The notes below the pieces were generated by a model, which ran no database searches, had not been told where the DNA came from, and was given only the letters and a program-made list of their open reading frames with translations. From an uncultured Pelagibacteraceae bacterium (GTDB lineage: Bacteria; Pseudomonadota; Alphaproteobacteria; Pelagibacterales; Pelagibacteraceae), in assembly GCA_902558795.1 (NCBI GenBank), contig CACEFI010000003.1, positions 1-53,204 of the forward strand: a stretch of 53,204 bases of DNA. Reading direction: 5' to 3'. Each line of letters opens with the position of its first letter. Within the stretch, counting starts at the first letter, position 1. The position numbers were made by a program, and so were the translations under genes. Shown here piece by piece: positions 46,475-53,204 of the stretch.

Positions 46475-47703
46475 TATCTTTTACCCAATCTTTCTCTCAA
46501 AATATCTCGATCTTTTTTTGCATCCCCACATGAATTCACAATGATGATTGTGTCTTTACTTAATTTAGGTGCAATTTTAATAGCTTCAGCAAATGCATGA
46601 CTAGGTTCTAAACTTGGATTTAAATTTTCATATTTTGTAACCATTACATGTGCATTAAGAGCATCCTCATCTGTTGCATGGGTATATCTTGCTCTTTTAG
46701 TATCTTTTAAAAAACAATGAATAGGGCTTACGCCTGGATAATCTAATCCAGCACTAATCGACTCTGTATCATTGATTTGTCCCTCATTATTTTGACAAAG
46801 ATAAGATGCTGCTCCATGCAAAATTCCAATTTTAGCATTTCGACTTAATGGTGCTGCATGAAGTTTTGATTTTTTAGGCCCACCAGCTTCAACACCAATT
46901 AATTCAATTTGCTTTCTATCGTAATCAATAAATTCACTCCAAAAACCATAAGCAGAACTTCCTCCACCGACACAGTTAATTAGTTTAATTTTATTTGGAA
47001 TTTTTTTAAATTCAGATTTCAATTGGTCTTTTAATTCCCTAGAGATTTGTGCAGTACTCCAACCACAGATTTTAACAAATATATTTGGGCCAACAGTACT
47101 TCCAACACACATATGAGTGTTATCACAATTAGACACCCAATATCTCATACATTCACTAACAGCATCAACCAAAGTTTGACTACCTGAATAAACTGGAACA
47201 ATTTCAGCTCCATTTTTTCTCATTGCATCGCAGTTAGGCTTTTGTCTTTTAATATCCTTTGCACCCATGAAAATCTTACACTTAAGGCCAAATTTTTTAG
47301 CAGCCATACTAAGCATTTTTCCTGCATAACCAGCTCCAGTATCGCCCACGATATATTTCTTACCCATTGCTTTACAGATAAGAGCGTGAACAGTTGCATT
47401 GTATATTTTATGTGCACCTCCATTAGCCTCAGAGACAACCTTTGCCCAAATTTGAGCTCCACCCAGATGATTAGTTAAATTATTTAACTTTATGAATGAA
47501 GTAGGGGTTCCAATATAGTTTTTAAAATAAAAATCTCTTTTTTTTAGAAATTTTTTATCTTTTCTTAGTTTTTTAAATTCATTCGTTAAATCTTCTACGG
47601 GTTTTTTTAAAGTTTCAGGAATAAAGCTTCCTCCAAATTTACCACCCCAAAAGCCATTTTGATCGTGCTGATCGATTAAAGGAATTTTTTTTTTAAGTTT
47701 CAT
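46474..47703 (-). CDS. trpB: tryptophan synthase beta subunit, variant active site
   Basis: PLP enzyme joining indole and serine. It is 409 residues. The PLP lysine is K99 (GGAHKIYNA), the phosphate cup is VGGGSSAYG and the allosteric ISAGLDYPGV is conserved. The residue matching catalytic Glu109 is Asp121 (VGDTGAGYAG, usual form AETGAGQHG); the 22-residue spacing from the lysine is exact. The usual HTGAHKINNA is NGGAHKIYNA and the C-terminal SGRGDKD is NSCGDAKKD. Despite this it holds the standard trpF-trpB-trpA position. It overlaps trpF by 11 nt. Confidence 0.9.
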   Translation of the reverse strand: MKLKKKIPLIDQHDQNGFWGGKFGGSFIPETLKKPVEDLTNEFKKLRKDKKFLKKRDFYFKNYIGTPTSFIKLNNLTNHLGGAQIWAKVVSEANGGAHKIYNATVHALICKAMGKKYIVGDTGAGYAGKMLSMAAKKFGLKCKIFMGAKDIKRQKPNCDAMRKNGAEIVPVYSGSQTLVDAVSECMRYWVSNCDNTHMCVGSTVGPNIFVKICGWSTAQISRELKDQLKSEFKKIPNKIKLINCVGGGSSAYGFWSEFIDYDRKQIELIGVEAGGPKKSKLHAAPLSRNAKIGILHGAASYLCQNNEGQINDTESISAGLDYPGVSPIHCFLKDTKRARYTHATDEDALNAHVMVTKYENLNPSLEPSHAFAEAIKIAPKLSKDTIIIVNSCGDAKKDRDILRERLGKR

Positions 47704-48322
47704 TTTGTGTCTGTTTTACTTTGTTTAAAAATATATCTATTTTGGATTTATCTTTTACCCCAGAAGTCTCAAGACCCCCAGATATATCTATAATATCTGC
47801 TATTTTTTTATAATTTTCAAGATTATCATTCACCTGGATATTTCCTGCTATCATTAGCGGTTTGTTGATCTTTATTTTTTTTATAAGTGAATGGTCAAAA
47901 GCCATACTTTTTTCATAACCCTTACTATCAAATAAATAAATATCAGCTACTTCAGAAAATAATTGATATTTTTCAACATCCTTTTCATCTTTTATAGTTA
48001 ATGCAGTAATAATTTTCTTATTATAGTTTTGTTTAATTTCTTTTATTTCTTCAGCTGTGCAGTCATAAATTTGATAATAATCAAAAGGCAGATATTTAAT
48101 TGCTTCTAAAATATCTTCATCTGGTTTTACTAGTACTGCTACAAATTTAGATTTCTTTTTTTCTAATTTTAGTAATTCATTTAGTTCTTTAATACCAACA
48201 TACCTTGAACTTTTTTTGTAGTTGCAAATGAAGCCGATAAATTGAGGTGGATAGGGATGATTAATTATAAAATTAAGAGTTTCGAGATCTGAGATCCCAC
48301 AGATTTTAGAACCCTTAATCAT
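47693..48322 (-). CDS. trpF: phosphoribosylanthranilate isomerase, divergent
   Basis: Third enzyme of tryptophan synthesis. It is 209 residues, a TIM barrel. The catalytic Cys lies in IKGSKICGISDLE (KICGI), the catalytic Asp in YLFDSKG, and the phosphate loop in IDISGGLETSGVKD (GGxExSGxKD). The middle is divergent, with Lys/Asn/Ile-rich drift. Its position upstream of trpB supports the call. It overlaps pyrF by 4 nt. Confidence 0.88.
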   Translation of the reverse strand: MIKGSKICGISDLETLNFIINHPYPPQFIGFICNYKKSSRYVGIKELNELLKLEKKKSKFVAVLVKPDEDILEAIKYLPFDYYQIYDCTAEEIKEIKQNYNKKIITALTIKDEKDVEKYQLFSEVADIYLFDSKGYEKSMAFDHSLIKKIKINKPLMIAGNIQVNDNLENYKKIADIIDISGGLETSGVKDKSKIDIFLNKVKQTQNET

Positions 48323-49011
48323 TTATTTAAGTGGTCAATTAATCTTTGAGTATTTTTTTTGATATTGCCTCTAATTAATGATCTTCCTATTACTATTCCA
48401 GATACCTTATTTTTAAAAGCATCATTAGGTGTCATAACTCGTGATTGGTCGTTAGCACTATCTCCAGGCAATCTTATTCCAGGGGTGACAATAAATAAGG
48501 TTTTATATTTTTTTCTAACTATTTTTGCTTCCTTTGCAGAACAAACAATGCCATCACAGCCTGATTTTTTAATTAACCCAGCTTGTTTTAATACTAATTG
48601 TTCCACAGACTTCGTGTATCCTATTTCTTTAAGAGATTTATCATCTAAGCTTGTTAGAATTGTAACTCCAAGCACTTTTAAATCTTTATTGATTGATTTA
48701 GCCTTCTTTTTAATGGCTTTTAACATTTCAAGGCCACCATTTGCATGCACAGTTATATACTTACATTTTTTTAGATCCTTTAAACTATCTAATGCAGATA
48801 ATGCTGTTTGAGGAATATCATTAATTTTCAAATCAAGCCAAAAATCTTTTTTAAAATTTTCTAAGAACTTTCTTCCATTTTTAGAGTAAAAAAATTGTAA
48901 GCCAAATTTTGGAACAACTTTGAGCTTCTTTGTTTGAGTTTGCTTAATAATTTTTTTTATTTCATTTAATATAGAGGTATCACAAGCAACAAAAATGTTT
49001 TTATGTTTCAT
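48319..49011 (-). CDS. pyrF: orotidine 5'-phosphate decarboxylase
   Basis: Last step of UMP synthesis. It is 230 residues. The charged network is visible as KFGLQFF (Lys context KVVPKFG), DFWLDLKINDIPQTA (D-x-K-x-x-D) and TVHANGGLEML. The phosphate loop and C-terminal motif are IVTPGIRLPGDSANDQSRV and GIVIGRSLIRG. The middle residues DLKIND replace the common DLKFHD. It overlaps both ihfB (11 nt) and trpF (4 nt). Confidence 0.93.
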   Translation of the reverse strand: MKHKNIFVACDTSILNEIKKIIKQTQTKKLKVVPKFGLQFFYSKNGRKFLENFKKDFWLDLKINDIPQTALSALDSLKDLKKCKYITVHANGGLEMLKAIKKKAKSINKDLKVLGVTILTSLDDKSLKEIGYTKSVEQLVLKQAGLIKKSGCDGIVCSAKEAKIVRKKYKTLFIVTPGIRLPGDSANDQSRVMTPNDAFKNKVSGIVIGRSLIRGNIKKNTQRLIDHLNK

Positions 49012-49291
49012 CGTTTAATTTTTTAAACAAGTCTTTTGACATTTTAAAGTGAATTGTTTTCTTTTCTGGTGTATTTACTTTTTCACCTGTTTTAGGGTTT
49101 CTAGAGATACGAGCTTTTTGAGTATTAGTTGAAAATACCCCAAAACCTCTTAATTCAACTCGATCACCTCTTTTAAGGGCACGCTTAATTTCAATCAAAA
49201 TTATATTGGTAAACTTTTCAAGGTCTTTTTTTAGAAAATTAGGGTAGTTTTCGGAGAGTTGTTTTAAAAGCTTTGATTTTACAATAGCCAA
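49001..49291 (-). CDS. ihfB: integration host factor beta / HU-family DNA-bending protein
   Basis: 96 residues. The body is typical: KSKLLKQLSENYPNFLKKDL, VELRGFGVFSTN, and the DNA-binding arm with ARISRNPKTGEKV, whose RNPKTG proline intercalates at the bend. Lying directly after rpsA is the standard place for ihfB, which favours IHF-beta over HU. It begins 14 nt after the rpsA stop. Confidence 0.92.
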   Translation of the reverse strand: MAIVKSKLLKQLSENYPNFLKKDLEKFTNIILIEIKRALKRGDRVELRGFGVFSTNTQKARISRNPKTGEKVNTPEKKTIHFKMSKDLFKKLNDET

Positions 49292-49305
49292 TTTAAATCT
49301 TCTGT

Positions 49306-51033
49306 TTACTCTTTTTTTTCTTCTTTTTTCTTTAAATCTTCAGAAAGTGATGAGAAAGGTAAATTTTTACCAGAACCTTCAGATCCATATTTATCTAAAG
49401 CTTCTTTTTTTTCTATTTCTTCTAATAGTTTGATACTTAAAACTACTTTTCTCTTATCTATTTGAATTTCTTTAATAGCAACATCAACTTTTTCTCCACC
49501 GGTCCATCTTGATGGTCTAGCATCTGCTGCATTTATAGCAATTTCAGATTTTTTAATTTGAAAATCCATTTCACAATCTTCAGGTCTAACCACTAGACCT
49601 TTGTTGTCAGTAGAAATTACTTTGACTGTAATTGTTTGATTTTTCTTTTTATCATTAAAGTAATCAAAAGGATCTGCTTGAGTTTGTCTTAAACCTACTC
49701 TGATTTTCTGTTCAGTAGCTTTAACTTCAAGTACTTTAACTTTGATTTTGTCACCTTTTTTGTACTTCTCTAATTCCTCTTCACCATTGTTTAGGTAAGT
49801 TAAATCATTACAGTGCAAAAATGCATCCACATCTAGCTCTTCAACTTTTACAAATAGTGAATATTCATTTTTATTTACGACTTCTCCCTCAACTATTGTT
49901 CCAACTGGATATTTTGTCTCAAATGTTTCAAATGGATTGTCTTGAGTTAATCTATGTGAAATTGCAACACGTCTTTTATCTTTATCAATTTCAGTTATTA
50001 CACAATTAATCTCATCTCCAACTTTAAACATTTTTTTAGCTGAAATATTTTTCTTAGTCCAACTTAGTTCACTTGAGTGAAGTAATGTTGTAAGTCCTGG
50101 CTCTAATTCACAGAAGGCACCAAAGTCCATTAGTTTAACAACTTTAACTTTATAAATTTTATTCAATTCATAGTTTTCAATATGTTCAAAAGGATCTGGT
50201 GATAGTTGTTTTACAGAACAACCAACTTGCAGTTTTTCTTTATCTACCGTGATTACTTTTAAATCATGTTTTTCACCGATATTAAAAACTTCATCAGGAT
50301 GGTTTACTCTTGAATAAGAAATTTCTTGCAAGTGCACTAAAACATCTAACTCACCATTAACGTTAAAGAAACATCCAAAAGAACTATAACCTTTAACCTC
50401 TGCACCCTTGATGATATCTCCGACTTTGTACTTTTCTATGATTTTTGCTTTATCTTCTTTTTTAAATGATGAAATTATTTCTCTTCGAGAAACACAAGCA
50501 TTTCCTCTAACTTTATCTAATTTTATTAAAGCAAATTTTTGAGGTTCATTCATTAAATGACTAATATCTTTTAATGGTTTGTCACTAATTTGTGATCCAG
50601 GTAAAAACATTAAAGAACCGGTATCGATATGTTCTACAATGCATCCACCTTTACATTTTGAAGTGATCTTACCCATGATCGGTTCATTTTTTTCATAAGC
50701 TTCAACAAGCTTATCCCAACCTTTAATTTTTTGAGCTTTACTTGCGGAAACAAGCACCTCACCATGTTTATCTTCAATTTTTTCTAATAATACTGGAATA
50801 GTTTCACCAACTTTAATTTTTTCTCCAAGACCCATGCTTTTAAGTTCGTTTACATCAAGCACCGGCTCACTTTTTAAGCCTTCAACAAATAAGAAAACAA
50901 ATTTTTCAGTAATCTTGTTTATCTTTCCTTCTATGATTTTACCTTCTTCAATTTGAATTTTTGAGAGTTGGCTGTTTAGTAATTTTTCGAATTCTTGTGA
51001 TACTGGATTTGAAAGGTCTTTGTATATTTCCAT
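49306..51033 (-). CDS. rpsA: 30S ribosomal protein S1
   Basis: 575 residues with about six S1 OB-fold repeats, visible as repeated GxIVxGxVxxxxxxGxFVxL-type blocks such as KVKVVKLMDFGAFCELEPGL and KGAEVKGYSSFGCFFNVNGE. It holds mRNA on the 30S subunit. The tail is acidic and Lys/Glu-rich (SEDLKKKEEKKE). In a genome with few strong Shine-Dalgarno sites S1 is likely central for initiation. The stop of cmk shares one base with its start. Confidence 0.96.
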   Translation of the reverse strand: MEIYKDLSNPVSQEFEKLLNSQLSKIQIEEGKIIEGKINKITEKFVFLFVEGLKSEPVLDVNELKSMGLGEKIKVGETIPVLLEKIEDKHGEVLVSASKAQKIKGWDKLVEAYEKNEPIMGKITSKCKGGCIVEHIDTGSLMFLPGSQISDKPLKDISHLMNEPQKFALIKLDKVRGNACVSRREIISSFKKEDKAKIIEKYKVGDIIKGAEVKGYSSFGCFFNVNGELDVLVHLQEISYSRVNHPDEVFNIGEKHDLKVITVDKEKLQVGCSVKQLSPDPFEHIENYELNKIYKVKVVKLMDFGAFCELEPGLTTLLHSSELSWTKKNISAKKMFKVGDEINCVITEIDKDKRRVAISHRLTQDNPFETFETKYPVGTIVEGEVVNKNEYSLFVKVEELDVDAFLHCNDLTYLNNGEEELEKYKKGDKIKVKVLEVKATEQKIRVGLRQTQADPFDYFNDKKKNQTITVKVISTDNKGLVVRPEDCEMDFQIKKSEIAINAADARPSRWTGGEKVDVAIKEIQIDKRKVVLSIKLLEEIEKKEALDKYGSEGSGKNLPFSSLSEDLKKKEEKKE

Positions 51034-51689
51034 TAAGTATTAATTTTCCTGTCTATAATTTTTTTTATTTTTAAAAAACAGGCTCTTTTAGTAAGTTTCG
51101 AAGTATTTAGCAACACTGAATCTTTAGTTTTCTTCAAGGGGGATATTTTTCTATTATAGTCACTTTTATCACGTTTTTGGATACTTTTTAACACTTCTTT
51201 AAAAGAAACTTTATTCTTTAGACTTTTTAGTTCTTTATATCTTCTAAGTGCTCTTGTTTTTACATTTGCCGTTATAAAAAATTTAAAATCAGCGTCTGGA
51301 ACAATATTGTATGTAATATCTCTTCCATCAAGACAAGATCCTTTATATTTTTTTGGAGGATTATAGGCAAAATTTAATTGGAAAGAATGAACAAGTTTCC
51401 TTGTACTTTTTACTTTTGAAATAATTGATGCTTCTGTTCCAACTTCATCAGACAACAAGGCTTTGCTTTCAAGATCTTTTACTTTGAGAGTTTTAATTTT
51501 AGATTTAATAAAGTTTTGATTAAATTTTTTTGGAAATTTAATTTTTAGATAAGCAATCATTCTATAAATTTTTCCAGTATCTAAATAAAAAAGATTATAA
51601 TGTTTTGATATTGCTTTCGCTAGTGTACCAGCTCCTGCAGCTGCTGGAGAGTCGATTGCAATTTTAATAATATTTTTTCTTTTTATCAT
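51033..51689 (-). CDS. cmk: cytidylate kinase with altered P-loop
   Basis: Phosphorylates CMP and dCMP. It is 218 residues. The CMP-site motifs are intact: LDTGKIYRMIAYL, DEVGTEASIISKV, CLDGRDITYNIVPDADFKFF, RRYKEL and KRDKSDYNRKISPLKK. The P-loop reads IDSPAAAGAGTLAK (13-25): Ala20 replaces the invariant Lys of GKGT and Ser replaces the first Gly. The codon is GCT, so it is not a one-base error from AAA or AAG. Genes on both sides (rpsA, aroA) are the normal neighbours. Activity is uncertain. Confidence 0.9.
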   Translation of the reverse strand: MIKRKNIIKIAIDSPAAAGAGTLAKAISKHYNLFYLDTGKIYRMIAYLKIKFPKKFNQNFIKSKIKTLKVKDLESKALLSDEVGTEASIISKVKSTRKLVHSFQLNFAYNPPKKYKGSCLDGRDITYNIVPDADFKFFITANVKTRALRRYKELKSLKNKVSFKEVLKSIQKRDKSDYNRKISPLKKTKDSVLLNTSKLTKRACFLKIKKIIDRKINT

Positions 51690-53005
51690 TATTTTTTTAA
51701 ACCATCTATTATTTCCAGGAACTTAGGAAAGGAAGTTTTAATAGAGTCTTTATCATGAATATTCCATGTGCCACCAAAAACGGAGGCTGCAATTACACTT
51801 GTCATGAAAACTCGATGGTCTTTTAGATAATTTTGGATAACAATTTTTTTTTTAATTATTAAATTAGGATTACCAAATATCTTTATAGAGTTATCAGTTG
51901 TTATTGTTTTAATTCCCATTTTATTTAAAATTTTTGCACCCCATTTCAATCTAGGACTTTCCTTCTGATTAAGTTCACCAATATCTTTAAAGTAAGAAAC
52001 TCCATTAGCTTTAGCAGCAACTAAAAAAATTATTAAAAATTCATCAATAGCTCCACTATTTAATTTTGATGGGCAATTAATCGGTTTCAATTTTTTTGTA
52101 CTAGTAATTGAAATATCAGCTATGAGTTCTCCCTTATATTTTTTTTTATTTTTAAATTCGATATTAGTGCCCATCTTTTTTAAAATAGTTATTATGCCAA
52201 TTCTAGATGGATTGATGTTTACATTTTTAATCAATAGTTTTGATTTATTAGATAGAGCAGTTAAGACGATAAAAAAAGCTGCTGAGCTAATATCTGAAGG
52301 TATTTTGTAGTTTAAAGGTTTTATTTCTTTAACATTTTTTACTTCTATTAAATCATAATTATTTTTCTTTTTTACTTTCAAAGGTAACTTTAAGTATTTA
52401 CATAAAAGTTCAGTATGATCTCTGCTGGGTTTACATTTGATAAAAGTTTTACCTTTCGTTTTTAAGCCAGCTAAAATAATACTACTTTTCACTTGAGCCG
52501 AACCTCTGTTTTCCAAATAATTAATTGGCAAAGGATTTTCATTTCCTTTAATTGTTAAGGGCAAACCTTTATTTGTTAGCTTGATGTCTGCACCAAATTT
52601 TTTTAATGGTTCTGCAATTCTATTAAAATCTCTTTTGGACAAACTTTTATCCCCAATAATTTTTATTTTGTATGGTGTATCAATCAAAAGACCCATAATT
52701 AATCTTCCTAAGGTTCCTGAATTTTCTGAGTTAATTGTTATATCCTCTTGATATTTGTAACCACCAATCCCATTGCCAGTTATTGTGCAATAATTTTTAT
52801 TTAATCTTACTTTTGCCCCTAGTTTTTTTACTGCATTGATTGCAGCAAGCACATCTTCAGATAAAAGTAAATTATAAGCTTTTGATTTACCTTTTGCTAT
52901 CGAGGAAAACAAAACCCATCTAATGCTTAGGCTTTTATCTCCAGAAACAGTTATGCTTTTATTGTAGTCCTCAATCTTTTTTTTTACGATGATTTGATTG
53001 GCCAT
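51689..53005 (-). CDS. aroA: 3-phosphoshikimate 1-carboxyvinyltransferase (EPSP synthase)
   Basis: Sixth step of the shikimate pathway. It is 438 residues. Key sites are SGDKSLSIRWVLF (Lys, Ser, Arg), NSGTLGRLIMGLL, SAQVKSSIILAG, RDHTELLCKYL, DEFLIIFLVAAKA, KESPRLKW, KDHRVFM and IKTSFPKF. IIGDKSLSKRDFNRIAEPL resembles class II enzymes (Agrobacterium CP4 type). At the position that decides glyphosate sensitivity it has Gly (NSGT). The usual KESDR is KESPR. Its stop shares one base with cmk. Confidence 0.92.
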   Translation of the reverse strand: MANQIIVKKKIEDYNKSITVSGDKSLSIRWVLFSSIAKGKSKAYNLLLSEDVLAAINAVKKLGAKVRLNKNYCTITGNGIGGYKYQEDITINSENSGTLGRLIMGLLIDTPYKIKIIGDKSLSKRDFNRIAEPLKKFGADIKLTNKGLPLTIKGNENPLPINYLENRGSAQVKSSIILAGLKTKGKTFIKCKPSRDHTELLCKYLKLPLKVKKKNNYDLIEVKNVKEIKPLNYKIPSDISSAAFFIVLTALSNKSKLLIKNVNINPSRIGIITILKKMGTNIEFKNKKKYKGELIADISITSTKKLKPINCPSKLNSGAIDEFLIIFLVAAKANGVSYFKDIGELNQKESPRLKWGAKILNKMGIKTITTDNSIKIFGNPNLIIKKKIVIQNYLKDHRVFMTSVIAASVFGGTWNIHDKDSIKTSFPKFLEIIDGLKK

Positions 53006-53010
53006 TAAAT

Positions 53011-53204
53011 TTATTTAAAGTTAAAAGAGTCACCAAAATAAGCACTTTTAGCATCTATGTTATTAACTAATTCCTTGGGTGAGCCTTCTGCAATAATTTT
53101 ACAGTTACTCAATATCATGGCTCTGTCAACACATGCTAGCAAATCTCTTGCTTGATGGTCACATATACATATTGTGATTTTTGTCTCTTTTTGTAAATTA
53201 ACAA
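53011..53204 (-). CDS. lptB: LPS export ABC transporter ATP-binding protein, C-terminal fragment
   Basis: The last 64 codons of a reverse-strand gene, entering from the right edge and stopping at 53011. They read ITICIXDH-type H-loop context (ICICDHQARDLLACVDRAM), then LSNCKIIAEGSPKELVNN and AYFGDSF, which match the C-terminus of LptB. LptB powers transport of lipopolysaccharide from the inner membrane. The Walker motifs are outside the window. It ends 5 nt before aroA starts on the same strand. Confidence 0.85.
   Translation of the reverse strand, partial: VNLQKETKITICICDHQARDLLACVDRAMILSNCKIIAEGSPKELVNNIDAKSAYFGDSFNFK

Noticed and set aside
48359..48811. 150-codon open frame on the plus strand opposite pyrF
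   Set aside because: It mirrors the strongly conserved OMP decarboxylase on the other strand, and has no recognisable motif.

Overview
The window looks like a piece of a streamlined, very AT-rich alphaproteobacterial genome, most probably SAR11 (Pelagibacterales). This rests on base composition, near-zero intergenic spacing with many 1-47 nt overlaps, protein character (Lys/Ile/Asn-rich), and gene orders familiar from alphaproteobacteria: trpF-trpB-trpA-accD-folC, aroA-cmk-rpsA-ihfB, dcd-murA-DUF2948-hisD-infA, and cobT-cobS-J-domain next to bolA. It is core chromosome. I see no insertion sequence, integrase, CRISPR array, toxin-antitoxin or prophage cluster, and no gene-free stretch over 300 nt.

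Layout. 1-159 (-): start of an alpha/beta hydrolase. 202-9859 (+): glycosyltransferase, then a translation block (thrS, infC, rpmI, rplT, pheS, pheT, lepA, tRNA-Ser). 9873-10646 (-): FkbM methyltransferase. 10816-14159 (+): a short gyrB and a RegB-type sensor kinase. 14156-17447 (-): orphan CobT/CobS with a J-domain protein; bolA is divergent. 17718-19320 (-): aroB and aroK. 19378-23505 (+): two envelope proteins, def, fmt, truA. 23485-30904 (-): rpmH, rnpA, yidD, yidC, argB, HAD phosphatase, dapD, dapE, then an HDAC-like deacetylase and a SET-domain protein. 30997-31719 (+): VTT membrane protein, followed by tRNA-Thr on the minus strand. 31897-43529 (+): two tiny basic proteins, dcd, murA, DUF2948, hisD, infA, tRNA-Phe, cold-shock protein, a structured leader, tRNA-His, hisS, hisZ, hisG, rmuC, a PD-(D/E)XK nuclease, an exonuclease I-like gene and thioredoxin. 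43526-53204 (-): folC, accD, trpA, trpB, trpF, pyrF, ihfB, rpsA, cmk, aroA and the end of lptB.

How the genes fit together. Translation dominates: two initiation factors, three synthetase systems, start-Met formylation and deformylation, ribosomal proteins and four tRNAs. Three of those tRNAs sit 2-5 nt from protein genes (lepA/tRNA-Ser, infA/tRNA-Phe, tRNA-His/hisS), so mRNA and tRNA probably mature from shared transcripts. Amino-acid synthesis (His, Trp, shikimate, Lys/DAP, Arg) is the second theme. The third is the envelope and DNA maintenance.

The most interesting signals are deviations inside ordinary genes. A tRNA-Thr has a non-consensus T-loop. A tRNA-Phe appears altered at both partners of the 18-55 tertiary pair. 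A tRNA-His lacks G-1 and carries A73, and lies 4 nt before a HisRS with a matching divergent motif 2. TrpB has Asp at the catalytic Glu109 position. Cytidylate kinase has lost the P-loop lysine. FolC has Tyr in its P-loop. There is an orphan CobS/CobT/J-domain module, an adjacent SET and HDAC-like pair, and a structured region with a possible leader peptide upstream of tRNA-His-hisS. I could not run any search or folding program. Family assignments come from recognisable motifs, and anything about conservation across SAR11 is inference.
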